DNA of 21,903 nucleotides, from contig CAKSFY010000028.1 of NCBI GenBank assembly GCA_934454035.1, positions 1 through 21,903 of the forward strand. Direction: 5' to 3'. A program made the translations under genes and the position numbers. The notes under the pieces are model-generated. The model was given only the letters and a program-made list of their open reading frames with translations, did not search any database and was not told the DNA's origin. This stretch comes from an uncultured Clostridia bacterium. Lineage in GTDB: Bacteria; Bacillota; Clostridia; UBA1381. Positions 6,856 through 14,335 of this stretch are shown here, piece after piece; position 1 is the first letter of the stretch; every line of letters starts with the position of its first letter.

Positions 6856-8841
6856 TTATATTTTATCAAATTCTATGACGGACTTAAACATATCGCCGTC
6901 AATTTTTATTTTGAAGATTCCTCCGCAGGCTTCTACATAGCTTTTGGCAATAGCCAGTCCAAGCCCGTTTCCGTCTATGCTTCTTGATTTATCTCCGCGT
7001 ACAAATCTCTCTGTAATATCTTCAGCGTCAAAATCCATAGGATATGAGGATATATTTTTAAATTCCATAATTATTTTATCACGTTGTCCGTATGCGGATA
7101 TAAAAACACGTGTCCCTTTTTGAGAGTATTTAAGTATGTTTTGGAGTAAATTTCCTATAACTCTTGACATTTTCCTGCCGTCAGCGGTTATATACAATTC
7201 TTTCGGAACATTTACAACAAATTCAAACCCGGACGCTTTTATTTCGCTGTCGTGCTCTCCGATTGACTGACTTATCAGTATCGACGCGTCGATTTTTTCT
7301 TTTTTTATATCGTCGTTTCCGCTTTGAACCTTTGAAATATCAAATAAGTCCTGCGTAAGATTTTTGAGACGTTCACTTTTTTTGGATATGATTTTAATAT
7401 AATCGTTTGCCTCCTGCGGCAGATTATCCATATCGGATAAAAGCTTTGTATAGCTGATAATTGATGTCAGCGGAGTTTTTAAGTCATGGGAAACATTTGT
7501 TATAAGCTCGGTTTTCATGCGCTCTGCCCTCAGGCGGCTTTCGAGCGACTGATTTAAGCCTGTTCCTATTTCGTTGATATTTTCCGCCGTTTCCTGCAAG
7601 TCTGTGCATTTCAGCTCGGGGATTTTATAAGAGATATTCCCGTTTCTGATTTCCTTTGTACCATTTTTTATCTGCTCTGTATCCTTTGCCCTTCTGTCTG
7701 TCAAAAATGCTGCTGCGATAAATAATACCGCTGCAAAGAACCAGCTGTGCGGAAACAAAGCTCCGCAAATCATTGCCGCAACTGTGAAAACGAGCAGCAT
7801 AGAAATCAATATAGTACTTGTTTTACTGCCTCTGAATCCGGAAATTGCCGAAAACAGTTTTTTTATCTTGTTAAAGATTTTTTTTGCAAGTCTTATACAC
7901 ATACGGATAAATCGGTATGTAAAGCTGTTTTTAATGAATTTGCCGTGCTTGATTTCTCTTATCAGCGCCAGATACGAGGTCAGTGCAAGAGAGATTGCCG
8001 CAGCGGTTGTCAGCAGAGTAAGCGGAACTGCCATAAATTCCGGGAAATTGCTTTCAACATTGCCGCCCACCATAATTACTCCGAGTCCGAACCCCCCGAA
8101 AAGTGAAAAGCCGATAATCAAAAAATGAAGCTCGGTAAAAATGTTATCAATCCATGCGGATTTTACCCTGTTATTTTCATCTCTGCCGCACACACATGTC
8201 AGATATATAATCGCTAGGATTGCGGCAATTAAAAATATCAGGGCGCTGTAAAAAGTTCTTTTTACCATGTTTGCCTGACTGTTCCAAAGGGCGTCATAGC
8301 CATCGGCATAAGAATCCCTTAAGGCTGAGCAGACAGTAATCGAAACTTCCGACGGAACGTTGCTGTTTATGCTTGTTCTGCTTTTATCGGAGGTGTTCCC
8401 GGCGGTTGTTATGAAGTAGATGGCACCCGCTTTTTTTTCGGAGATGGTGTAATATTTTTTGCCGGAAAAATATTCATTTCCGTTTGCGAAACAATTAGTA
8501 AATGTATTTCCGTCAGCGATTACATAATAGTCAACATTTTTGTCAACCTCTGCAAGTCTGTCTTCGATAAGCGCATACAAGCCGGATTTGTCGGCGGTAT
8601 CGGTATCGATATTTGAATAAAATGTGTCATATGCGTAGTCTACCGCTCTCTGCGGCATATCAAGAAGAAAATTAAGATGATTGGAATCTTTTGGTTCCTT
8701 TTCAAATTCGTACACAACTTCATTTTCATCAGCCATTCTGATAAAACAGCTTGAGATTGTCCGGGCGGAACAGACTGCGCAGGCAACGCACAGAAGTGCC
8801 GCCGCCAGTTTAAAATAAATAGAATAAACTAATTTTTTCAT
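6856..8841 (-). CDS. Membrane sensor histidine kinase of a two-component system
   Basis: A 661-aa kinase. One helix (about 7-31) is followed by an extracytoplasmic sensor domain of about 160 residues, then hydrophobic segments at about 197-219, 237-258, 266-291 and a double segment 336-378. A short HAMP-like linker precedes the dimerisation domain with 'NVSHDLKTPLTSII', phosphoacceptor His452. The ATPase domain has an N box ('LLQNILKYS') and a G2 box ('GNGLGLAIAKSY'), but the usual DxGxG G1 box is replaced by 'KNIS'. I chose the ATG at 8841 over the in-frame ATG at 8880: AGGAG is 8 bp upstream and this avoids overlap with the response regulator, which stops 11 bp earlier. The signal is unknown and no target operon is apparent nearby. 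Confidence 0.9.
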   Translation of the reverse strand: MKKLVYSIYFKLAAALLCVACAVCSARTISSCFIRMADENEVVYEFEKEPKDSNHLNFLLDMPQRAVDYAYDTFYSNIDTDTADKSGLYALIEDRLAEVDKNVDYYVIADGNTFTNCFANGNEYFSGKKYYTISEKKAGAIYFITTAGNTSDKSRTSINSNVPSEVSITVCSALRDSYADGYDALWNSQANMVKRTFYSALIFLIAAILAIIYLTCVCGRDENNRVKSAWIDNIFTELHFLIIGFSLFGGFGLGVIMVGGNVESNFPEFMAVPLTLLTTAAAISLALTSYLALIREIKHGKFIKNSFTYRFIRMCIRLAKKIFNKIKKLFSAISGFRGSKTSTILISMLLVFTVAAMICGALFPHSWFFAAVLFIAAAFLTDRRAKDTEQIKNGTKEIRNGNISYKIPELKCTDLQETAENINEIGTGLNQSLESRLRAERMKTELITNVSHDLKTPLTSIISYTKLLSDMDNLPQEANDYIKIISKKSERLKNLTQDLFDISKVQSGNDDIKKEKIDASILISQSIGEHDSEIKASGFEFVVNVPKELYITADGRKMSRVIGNLLQNILKYSQKGTRVFISAYGQRDKIIMEFKNISSYPMDFDAEDITERFVRGDKSRSIDGNGLGLAIAKSYVEACGGIFKIKIDGDMFKSVIEFDKI

Positions 8842-8852
8842 TGCCAAATCTC

Positions 8853-9533
8853 CTATTCGATTTTGTAGCCGATACCCCACACAACTTTCAGGTATCTCGG
8901 TTCTTTTGGATTTATTTCAATTTTTTCGCGTATGTGCCGCACATGGACGGCAATTGTGTTGTCTCCAACGGCAAAACTTTCGTTCCAAACCTTTTTGTAA
9001 ATATCTTCTGACGAAAAAACTCTGCCGCGGTTTTTGCATAAAAGCTCAAGTATTTTATATTCTATCGGTGTAAGCCTCACGGATTCACCGTCAACCGAGA
9101 CGGTTTTCGCAGCTGTGTTTATGCATAAACCGGAAATTTCAATTTCTTCATCATTTTTTTCGATTGAACCGAGTTTTGTGTAGCGCCTGAGCTGCGATTT
9201 AACTCTTGCGATAAGCTCGGACGGATTAAACGGTTTGGTTATATAATCGTCCGCACCTGCCGTAAGACCGAGTATTTTGTCCGCATCCTCGGACTTGGCG
9301 GAGAGCAGGATAATCGGAATATTTTTTGATTCCCGTACCTTCATAAGTGTTTTTATGCCGTCGAGCTTCGGCATCATAATGTCTAAAATTAAAAGCTGTA
9401 CATCATTTTCGGATAAAAGTTCAAGCGCCTCTATTCCGTCATAAGCTTTTAAAACATTATAGTTTTCTCCCGACAAAAATATTGCGATGCTGCCGACAAT
9501 TTCTCTGTCATCATCAACGACCAGTATATTCAT
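8853..9533 (-). CDS. OmpR/PhoB-family response regulator
   Basis: A 226-aa two-domain regulator. The receiver domain has the acidic pair Asp7/Asp8, phosphoacceptor Asp51 ('LLILDIMMPKLDG'), Ser78 in the switch position usually held by Thr or Ser, and Lys100 ('YITKPF'). A winged-helix DNA-binding domain fills about 130-226 ('VRLTPIEYKILELLCKNRG', 'NTIAVHVRHIREKIE', ending 'VVWGIGYKIE'). It is first in an operon with its kinase, 11 bp apart. A GGAGGTG site and a modest promoter (9557-9585) lie upstream. The closest well-known relatives are VanR/PhoP-like regulators of cell-envelope responses, but nothing here identifies the target genes. Confidence 0.93.
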   Translation of the reverse strand: MNILVVDDDREIVGSIAIFLSGENYNVLKAYDGIEALELLSENDVQLLILDIMMPKLDGIKTLMKVRESKNIPIILLSAKSEDADKILGLTAGADDYITKPFNPSELIARVKSQLRRYTKLGSIEKNDEEIEISGLCINTAAKTVSVDGESVRLTPIEYKILELLCKNRGRVFSSEDIYKKVWNESFAVGDNTIAVHVRHIREKIEINPKEPRYLKVVWGIGYKIE

Positions 9534-9556
9534 CTTTTTTTCACCTCCGAATATAT

Positions 9557-9585
9557 AGTATCATGAAATTCTTAATATTTGGCAA
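9557..9585 (-). promoter_or_regulatory. Probable promoter of the two-component operon
   Basis: Read on the minus strand: TTGCCA (9585-9580), 17-bp spacer, GATACT (9562-9557). The match is moderate, in line with a regulated or low-level promoter. The start site falls just before the GGAGGTG ribosome binding site, so the leader is very short. Confidence 0.5.
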
Positions 9586-9615
9586 ATAAAAATCTTAATT
9601 TTTTTTAATAAATAT

Positions 9616-9649
9616 AAAAAAGGCTGAATGATATCGGAAATCATTCAGC
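9616..9649 (-). terminator. Intrinsic terminator of lepB
   Basis: GCTGAATGAT (9623-9632) pairs with ATCATTCAGC (9640-9649) across a 7-nt loop. On the minus strand it is followed by a run of six T (complement of A 9616-9621). It starts 10 bp after the lepB stop. Confidence 0.85.
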
Positions 9650-9659
9650 TTTGTGAACT

Positions 9660-10304
9660 TTATTTTGTAACTCCGAAACTCGATACAGGCCAAATTCTTA
9701 CTACCGATTTGCCTATTACCGCTTTTTCGGGAACCTGTCCCAAACTTGAATCTCTGCTGTCAAGACTTCTGGGACGGTTATCACCCATCACAAACACAAA
9801 TCCTTCATCGACAGTAATCGGAAATTTCATAGTCGGGTCAATTTTATCGGTTACGCCGTCATAATATTCCTCGTTAAGGACTTCACCGTCAACCCAAACT
9901 TTTCCGTCTTTAATATCGACAGTCTGCCCTCCGAGGGCAATCACTCTTTTTACATAATACTTTATCTTTAAATCTTTCGGAAGCGACGGATAGTGAATAA
10001 GCTTATATACCGGGTTAACGCTTTTATTATCCTCGGAAGCCGTTTCCTCGTAATATTCCGCTCTGTTTTTATAGGTTGAATCAAGAATAACAATGTCACC
10101 CTGCTTAGGCTTATAGCCGAGCTTTGTAACAATGAGCCTGTCATTGTCCACAAGAGTCGGGAACATGGACGGTCCGTCAACCTCAACAATATCGAAAATA
10201 AATCCTTTTATTATAAATGCAATCACAAGAGCAATCACAATAGTGTAAAACCATTCAAAAATTTCTCTTGACAAACTGAATTCTTCTTTTTCTTTCTTTT
10301 TCAT
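9660..10304 (-). CDS. lepB: Signal peptidase I
   Basis: A 214-aa type I signal peptidase, cleaving Sec/Tat signal peptides at the outer face of the membrane. A basic N-terminus is followed by a single transmembrane helix (about 17-37), the nucleophile box GPSMFPTL with Ser46, and the general-base box YYVKRVIALGG with Lys119, a Ser-Lys dyad typical of bacterial S26A. The conserved 'VFVMGDNRPRSLDSRD' is near the C-terminus. About 35 residues between the two catalytic boxes (79-114, rich in charged residues) form an insert longer than in minimal Gram-positive enzymes. It follows rplS on the same strand, its usual neighbour in Clostridia, with a hairpin between them and no clear separate promoter. 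AAAGGTG precedes the ATG. Confidence 0.95.
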   Translation of the reverse strand: MKKKEKEEFSLSREIFEWFYTIVIALVIAFIIKGFIFDIVEVDGPSMFPTLVDNDRLIVTKLGYKPKQGDIVILDSTYKNRAEYYEETASEDNKSVNPVYKLIHYPSLPKDLKIKYYVKRVIALGGQTVDIKDGKVWVDGEVLNEEYYDGVTDKIDPTMKFPITVDEGFVFVMGDNRPRSLDSRDSSLGQVPEKAVIGKSVVRIWPVSSFGVTK

Positions 10305-10341
10305 GATATATCACCTTTAATATTAATAATGAAAAGACACA

Positions 10342-10366
10342 AAAGGGGACATTTGCTGTCCCCTTT
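10342..10366 (-). terminator. Hairpin terminator between rplS and lepB
   Basis: AAAGGGGACA (10342-10351) pairs with TGTCCCCTTT (10357-10366), 10 bp with a 5-nt loop. On the minus strand it ends in TTTT, then GTGTC and TTTT. It could trim rplS expression relative to lepB rather than stop it fully, as lepB lacks an evident promoter. Confidence 0.7.
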
Positions 10367-10382
10367 CTACGCTAATTCAAGG

Positions 10383-10736
10383 TTATATTCTTTCCTTAAC
10401 CTTAGCAGCTTTACCGACTCTGTCACGCAGATAATACAGCTTAGCTCTTCTGACTTTACCTTTTCTCGAGATTTCGATTTTTTCGATGTTAGGCGAGTTA
10501 ACGGGCCATGTCTTTTCAACACCTACTCCGTAGGAAAGACGTCTTACCGTAAAGGTCTTGGCAATTCCGCCGCCCTGAACTTTGATAATAGTGCCTTCAA
10601 ACATCTGAGTTCTTGTTCTCGAACCCTCGGTTACTCTCTGGTATACCTTTACGTTGTTACCTACAACAAGCTCCGGTAAATCAGTTCTGATTTGGTCTTT
10701 TGTCAAAGCGTTAATGATTTCGTTTGCATTCATCAT
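10383..10736 (-). CDS. rplS: 50S ribosomal protein L19
   Basis: A 117-aa protein with the full L19 pattern: 'DLPELVVGNNVKVYQRVTEG', 'RTQMFEGTIIKVQGGG', 'FTVRRLSYGVGVEKTWP', 'SPNIEKIEISRKGKVRRAKL'. L19 sits at the 30S/50S interface. Two ATG codons are adjacent (10736 and 10733); the second gives better spacing from GAGGAGGG and the more usual 'MNANEII' start, so the protein may be one residue shorter. It normally closes the rpsP-khpA-rimM-trmD-rplS operon; here it is on the opposite strand, upstream of and divergent from ylxM-ffh-rpsP-khpA. It has its own promoter and a probable L19 leader. Confidence 0.97.
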   Translation of the reverse strand: MMNANEIINALTKDQIRTDLPELVVGNNVKVYQRVTEGSRTRTQMFEGTIIKVQGGGIAKTFTVRRLSYGVGVEKTWPVNSPNIEKIEISRKGKVRRAKLYYLRDRVGKAAKVKERI

Positions 10737-10800
10737 TAAGCCCTCCTCTCATTTCTTAGACGTTCGTGCCGACCGGGCAGAGGACCATCCGTAATATAAC
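10737..10800 (-). promoter_or_regulatory. Probable L19 leader (autoregulatory mRNA structure)
   Basis: The 64-nt leader contains a small hairpin TGCC-CGGTC-GGCA (10779-10767) flanked by TCCTCT (10784-10779), complementary to AGAGGA (10749-10744) inside the rplS ribosome binding site. Long-range pairing would hide the ribosome binding site. Firmicutes rplS genes are known to carry an L19 leader bound by the protein; the position and layout fit, but assignment to that family is from memory of its form, not an alignment. Confidence 0.55.
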
Positions 10801-10806
10801 TCAGTT

Positions 10807-10835
10807 ATTATAACACATTTATTTATAAAAATCAA
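10807..10835 (-). promoter_or_regulatory. Promoter of rplS
   Basis: Minus strand: TTGATT (10835-10830), 17-bp spacer, TATAAT (10812-10807). The start site is near 10800, so the leader runs straight into the L19-type structure. Confidence 0.75.
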
Positions 10836-10873
10836 GAGTTTTTTAAAAAAATCAAAAAAAATTTAAAAAAGTG

Positions 10874-10902
10874 TTGACAAATTCTTTTTTATGAGGTAAA
10901 AT
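10874..10902 (+). promoter_or_regulatory. Promoter of the ylxM-ffh-rpsP-khpA operon
   Basis: TTGACA (10874-10879), 17-bp spacer, TAAAAT (10897-10902). It is back to back with the rplS promoter, with about 40 bp of A/T-rich sequence between the two -35 elements. Confidence 0.8.
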
Positions 10903-10947
10903 ATAAGTGTTGTAAAGCAAAATAACTTTACAAGGTGGCGATTTGAA

Positions 10948-11304
10948 ATGGCAAAGGATTTATCAATCAGCGTATTGATGGATTTTTACGGCGGACTTTT
11001 GACCGACAGGCAGAAAGAGGCAATGGAGCTTTATTACAATCAGGATTTTTCACTTGCCGAAATTGCCGAAAATATGGATATTTCAAGACAGGGCGTCCGT
11101 GATTTTATAAAACGCGGAGAAAAGCAGCTTGAAGAGTTTGAAAATGCGCTCGGCTTGCTTAACAGGTTTTCCGAGATAAGCGGCGAGCTTGAAACTATCA
11201 GGAACGGTCTCGAAGAACTTAAAAAGCTTCCGCTTCCGCAAAAGGCGGACAGCTTGGTTGCAAAGCTGCTTAAGTCTGCCGGCAACATAGAAAATGACTT
11301 ATAG
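10948..11304 (+). CDS. ylxM: YlxM-family HTH protein associated with the signal recognition particle gene
   Basis: A 118-aa protein with a sigma-region-4-like helix-turn-helix ('LTDRQKEAMELYYNQDFSLA', 'IAENMDISRQGVRDFIKRGE', about 17-60) and a coiled-coil-like C-terminus. YlxM/P13 proteins are encoded directly upstream of ffh in most Firmicutes; binding to SRP components has been reported for some members, but the function is not firmly settled. AAGGTGG lies 9 bp before the ATG. The stop is 12 bp before ffh, so co-expression is almost certain. Length is typical of the family. Confidence 0.93.
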   Translation: MAKDLSISVLMDFYGGLLTDRQKEAMELYYNQDFSLAEIAENMDISRQGVRDFIKRGEKQLEEFENALGLLNRFSEISGELETIRNGLEELKKLPLPQKADSLVAKLLKSAGNIENDL

Positions 11305-11316
11305 CGAGGTGCTGAA

Positions 11317-12669
11317 ATGGCATTTGACAGTCTCGGCGAAAAGCTGCAAAATGTATTTAAAAATTTAAGAGGCAAGGGAAAAGTATCTGAAAAAGATATC
11401 AAGGACGCTATGCGTGAGGTCAAGCTTGCGCTTTTGGAGGCGGACGTTAATTTTAAAGTTGTCAAGGGTTTTGTGTCAAGAGTCTCCGAAAAAGCGGTTG
11501 GTGAGGAAATTCTGGAATCGCTTACTCCCGGGCAGCAGATTATAAAAATAGTCCGTGACGAGCTTACCGAGCTTATGGGCAGTGAACACGAGGAACTTGT
11601 CTTTTCCAAGACACCGCCGACAGTATATATGCTCTGCGGTTTGCAGGGTGCCGGTAAAACCACGGCTTGCGGCAAGCTTGCGCTTAATTTAAGAAAGACA
11701 AGAGATAAAAGACCGCTTTTGGTTGCCTGCGATGTGTACCGCCCGGCGGCGGTTAAACAGCTGCAGGTTTTGGGTGCACAGATTGATGTGCCTGTGTTTT
11801 CTCTCGGGACGGATGTAAGTCCGGTCGAAATTGCAAAGCAAGCAATCGAACATGCAAAAAAGCACGGCAACGACCCGGTAATAATCGATACTGCGGGGCG
11901 CTTGCATATTGACGAGGTTCTTATGAAAGAACTCCGGAGTATAAAAACGGAAATAAATCCGACCGAAATACTTTTGGTTGTTGACGCAATGACCGGTCAG
12001 GACGCGGTAAATGTAGCGGAGCATTTTGACTCCAATCTTGATATAACGGGTGTTATTCTTTCAAAGCTGGACGGCGATACGCGCGGCGGTGCCGCACTTT
12101 CGGTAAAGGAAATCACCGGCAAGCCGATTAAGTATGCGTCTGTGGGGGAAAAGCTTTCAGATTTGGAGGCATTCCATCCGGAAAGAATGGCAAGCCGTAT
12201 TCTCGGCATGGGCGATGTGCTTACCCTTATAGACAAAGCGCAGGAAACTTATGACGAAAAAGAGGCAAAGGAACTTGAGAGTAAAATCCGTCAGCAAACG
12301 TTTGATTTGGGGGATTTTCTTAATCAGCTCAGACAAATCAAAAAAATGGGCCCTATTTCACAGCTTATCGGCATGATGCCGGGAGTGGACAAAAAAATGC
12401 TTGATTCGGTTGATGTCGAAGCAGGAGAAAAACGTATGAAACGAATTGAAGCGATTATTTGCTCAATGACGGAGGAAGAAAGGCAGAAACCGCAGGTAAT
12501 AGGCGCAAGCCGAAAGGTGAGAATAGCCAAAGGAAGCGGCACAAGAGTTCAGGATGTAAACGAGCTTTTGAAGCAGTTTGACCAGATGAAAAAAATGATG
12601 AAGCAATTCTCGGGCCCGAAACAGGCGAAAATGCTCAAGCGCATGAAAAAGCTGGGCGGAAAATTTTAG
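11317..12669 (+). CDS. ffh: Signal recognition particle protein Ffh (SRP54)
   Basis: A 450-aa SRP GTPase that binds signal sequences and 4.5S/scRNA and docks with FtsY to deliver nascent membrane proteins. The N domain fills about 1-90. The G domain follows with P-loop GLQGAGKT (108-115), DTAGR (191-195), 'SKLDGDTRGG' from about 249, and 'GEKLSDLEAFHPERM'. The methionine-rich M domain is about 300-450, with 'SGTRVQDVNELLKQF' and a basic C-terminus 'MLKRMKKLGGKF'. Full length, with GAGGTG before the ATG. It lies between ylxM and rpsP, its common clostridial context. Confidence 0.98.
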   Translation: MAFDSLGEKLQNVFKNLRGKGKVSEKDIKDAMREVKLALLEADVNFKVVKGFVSRVSEKAVGEEILESLTPGQQIIKIVRDELTELMGSEHEELVFSKTPPTVYMLCGLQGAGKTTACGKLALNLRKTRDKRPLLVACDVYRPAAVKQLQVLGAQIDVPVFSLGTDVSPVEIAKQAIEHAKKHGNDPVIIDTAGRLHIDEVLMKELRSIKTEINPTEILLVVDAMTGQDAVNVAEHFDSNLDITGVILSKLDGDTRGGAALSVKEITGKPIKYASVGEKLSDLEAFHPERMASRILGMGDVLTLIDKAQETYDEKEAKELESKIRQQTFDLGDFLNQLRQIKKMGPISQLIGMMPGVDKKMLDSVDVEAGEKRMKRIEAIICSMTEEERQKPQVIGASRKVRIAKGSGTRVQDVNELLKQFDQMKKMMKQFSGPKQAKMLKRMKKLGGKF

Positions 12670-12736
12670 GTAGTAACAAAAGCATTTTAAGCGTTTTGTT
12701 CTATATATTTACACACACTTTATGGAGGTGAAAAAC

Positions 12737-12979
12737 ATGGCAGTTAAAATCAGACTTAGAAGAATGGGTGCAAAAAAGGCTCCTTTTTATAGAGTAGTTG
12801 TTGCTGACTCAAGATATCCCCGTGACGGAAGATTTATTGAGGAAATCGGAACATACAACCCATTGACAGATCCCGCAACGGTTAATATCGACGCAGAAAA
12901 GGCTAAAAAATGGATTGGAAATGGTGCTCAGCCGACCGATACAGTTAAAGCTCTTTTGAAAAAGTCGAATATTCTCTAA
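12737..12979 (+). CDS. rpsP: 30S ribosomal protein S16
   Basis: An 80-aa S16 ('MAVKIRLRRMGAKKAPFYR', 'GRFIEEIGTYNPL', 'GAQPTDTVKALLKKSNIL'). I placed the start at 12737, not the in-frame ATG at 12722: the GGAGGTG ribosome binding site (12725-12731) lies between them and the family starts with MAVKIRL. S16 helps 30S assembly. It is 67 bp after ffh with a weak imperfect hairpin between, and khpA follows after 12 bp. Confidence 0.97.
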   Translation: MAVKIRLRRMGAKKAPFYRVVVADSRYPRDGRFIEEIGTYNPLTDPATVNIDAEKAKKWIGNGAQPTDTVKALLKKSNIL

Positions 12980-12991
12980 GGAGGGACAACC

Positions 12992-13222
12992 ATGAAAGAG
13001 GTTTTGGAACTAATCGCAAAAGCATTGGTTGATTCTCCCGACGAGGTTAGCGTTACCGAAGTTGAGGGAGAACAATCCGTTATTCTTGAACTGCGTGTGG
13101 CAGAAAAGGATATGGGTAAAGTTATCGGAAAACAGGGCAGAATTGCAAAAGCAATACGCACTGTTGTGAAGGCAGCCGCAAGCCATGAATCAAAGCATGT
13201 TGTGGTTGAAATTGTTCAATAA
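12992..13222 (+). CDS. khpA: KhpA, KH-domain RNA-binding protein
   Basis: A 76-aa single KH-domain protein (formerly YlqC) with the RNA-binding GXXG loop GKQG at residues 46-49 within 'GKVIGKQGRIAKAIR'. In other Firmicutes KhpA pairs with KhpB/EloR and affects cell elongation and RNA metabolism. AGGAGGG precedes the ATG, and it directly follows rpsP as in most relatives. The usual next genes, rimM and trmD, are missing: a terminator follows instead. Confidence 0.95.
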   Translation: MKEVLELIAKALVDSPDEVSVTEVEGEQSVILELRVAEKDMGKVIGKQGRIAKAIRTVVKAAASHESKHVVVEIVQ

Positions 13223-13238
13223 GGATTTTATTGATCGG

Positions 13239-13290
13239 TATGGGATTAATGCGTAAACTTTGCGCAGCAATCCCATATTTTTGTTTTTTA
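13239..13290 (+). terminator. Terminator of the ylxM-ffh-rpsP-khpA operon
   Basis: TATGGGATT (13239-13247) pairs with AATCCCATA (13269-13277), with an inner GCG/CGC pairing possible in the loop, followed by a T-rich tract (13278-13289). It lies 17 bp after the khpA stop. Confidence 0.8.
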
Positions 13291-13342
13291 GCCGAATTTT
13301 TTCATATAATGTTAATTGTATATCAATTTTTTTAAAAAAATA

Positions 13343-13371
13343 TTGACAGTAATGCAAATTTTTGATATATT
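13343..13371 (+). promoter_or_regulatory. Promoter of the HAD phosphatase gene
   Basis: TTGACA (13343-13348), 17-bp spacer, TATATT (13366-13371). The leader to the ATG at 13433 is about 55 nt with no strong structure seen. Confidence 0.75.
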
Positions 13372-13432
13372 TATATTAAGAAAAACAGATAATTGTAAAA
13401 TGCAGCTAATGAATAATGCAAGGAGAAAATAT

Positions 13433-14236
13433 ATGGAGAATATAGAACCAATAGAAAACTTAAAAAACAAACAAGGCTTTATATCCGATATGGACGGTGT
13501 TATATATCATGGAAACAGGCTTTTGGACGGAGTAAAAGAATTCGTTACATGGCTTATCGAGCATGAGAAAAAGTTTTTGTTTCTTACCAACAGTCCCGAA
13601 AGAACTCCGCTTGAGCTTCAGCACAAGCTCGCAAGAATGGGACTTGATGTTGACAAGGAGCACTTTTATACAAGTGCACAGGCGACTGCTTCATTTTTGG
13701 CACACCAGAATCCGGGCTGTTCCGCTTATGTAATCGGTGAAGCAGGAATAATAAACGCTCTTTATGACAGCGGCGTATACACAAATGACGTAAATCCCGA
13801 TTATGTGGTAGTCAGTGAAACACGTACATACAATTTCGAAAAAATAGAAAAAGCAATATCTTTTGTAAATAAAGGGGCTAAGCTTATAGGTACAAATCCT
13901 GATACAACCGGCCCGACTGAGCAAGGCATTATGCCGGCGACCGGCTCGCTGATTGCGCCTATTGAAATTGCAACCGGAAAAAAAGCATATTTTATCGGCA
14001 AGCCGAATCCGCTGATGCTGCGCCATGCTCTTAAAAGAATAGAATGTCACAGTTCGGACATAGCTCTTGTCGGAGACAGAATGGATACGGATATAGTTGC
14101 CGGAATCGAGTCAAACATGGATACGGTTTTGGTACTCAGCGGCGTTACCGCTCCTGAAGATATTGAAAAATTCCCGTATCGCCCGAAATATGTGTTTGAG
14201 GGCGTAAAAGAGCTTGCTGAGAAAATAAAAGAATAG
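13433..14236 (+). CDS. HAD-superfamily subfamily IIA (NagD-like) phosphatase
   Basis: A 267-aa hydrolase with the HAD motifs in order: motif I 'DMDGVIYHG' (nucleophile Asp19, acid Asp21), motif II 'FLTNSPERTP', the Lys motif 'FIGKPNP', and motif IV 'VGDRMDTDI'. The type-IIA cap between motifs II and III places it with NagD, AraL and phosphoglycolate phosphatase-like enzymes, which dephosphorylate small phosphorylated metabolites. The exact substrate cannot be told; many family members act in metabolite repair. I chose the ATG at 13433 because AAGGAG is 7 bp upstream; the frame extends upstream to 13316 but that part overlaps the promoter. It is monocistronic, bounded by its own promoter and terminator. 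Confidence 0.9.
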   Translation: MENIEPIENLKNKQGFISDMDGVIYHGNRLLDGVKEFVTWLIEHEKKFLFLTNSPERTPLELQHKLARMGLDVDKEHFYTSAQATASFLAHQNPGCSAYVIGEAGIINALYDSGVYTNDVNPDYVVVSETRTYNFEKIEKAISFVNKGAKLIGTNPDTTGPTEQGIMPATGSLIAPIEIATGKKAYFIGKPNPLMLRHALKRIECHSSDIALVGDRMDTDIVAGIESNMDTVLVLSGVTAPEDIEKFPYRPKYVFEGVKELAEKIKE

Positions 14237-14244
14237 CATAAAAA

Positions 14245-14289
14245 GGGGCTGTTTAAAAAGTCAACCGGCTTTTTAAACAGCCTCTTTTT
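14245..14289 (+). terminator. Strong terminator of the HAD gene
   Basis: A 16-bp stem with one G-T pair (14245-14260 with 14269-14284, containing CTGTTTAAAAAG and CTTTTTAAACAG), an 8-nt loop, then five T. Confidence 0.88.
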
Positions 14290-14299
14290 GGGGGATAGG

Positions 14300-14335
14300 A
14301 AAAAAGCTTTGGAATTAACAAACTGAGCCAAAGCT
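14300..14335 (-). terminator. Minus-strand terminator ending the DUF5107 3' region
   Basis: AGCTTTGG and CCAAAGCT (14305-14312 and 14328-14335) with a 15-nt loop, followed on the minus strand by six T (complement of A 14300-14305). It is about 160 nt after the DUF5107 stop and overlaps the structured element, where it has competing partners. Confidence 0.55.

Noticed and set aside
8842..8880. Earlier ATG for the histidine kinase, overlapping the response regulator by 28 bp
   Set aside because: The ATG at 8841 has AGGAG 8 bp upstream and puts the basic, membrane-leading 'MKKLVYS' at the N-terminus.
12675..12700. Inverted repeat between ffh and rpsP (AACAAAAGC / GCGTTTTGTT) as a terminator
   Set aside because: The stem is A/T-rich with a bulge and no T run follows; at most a weak processing or attenuation site within one operon.
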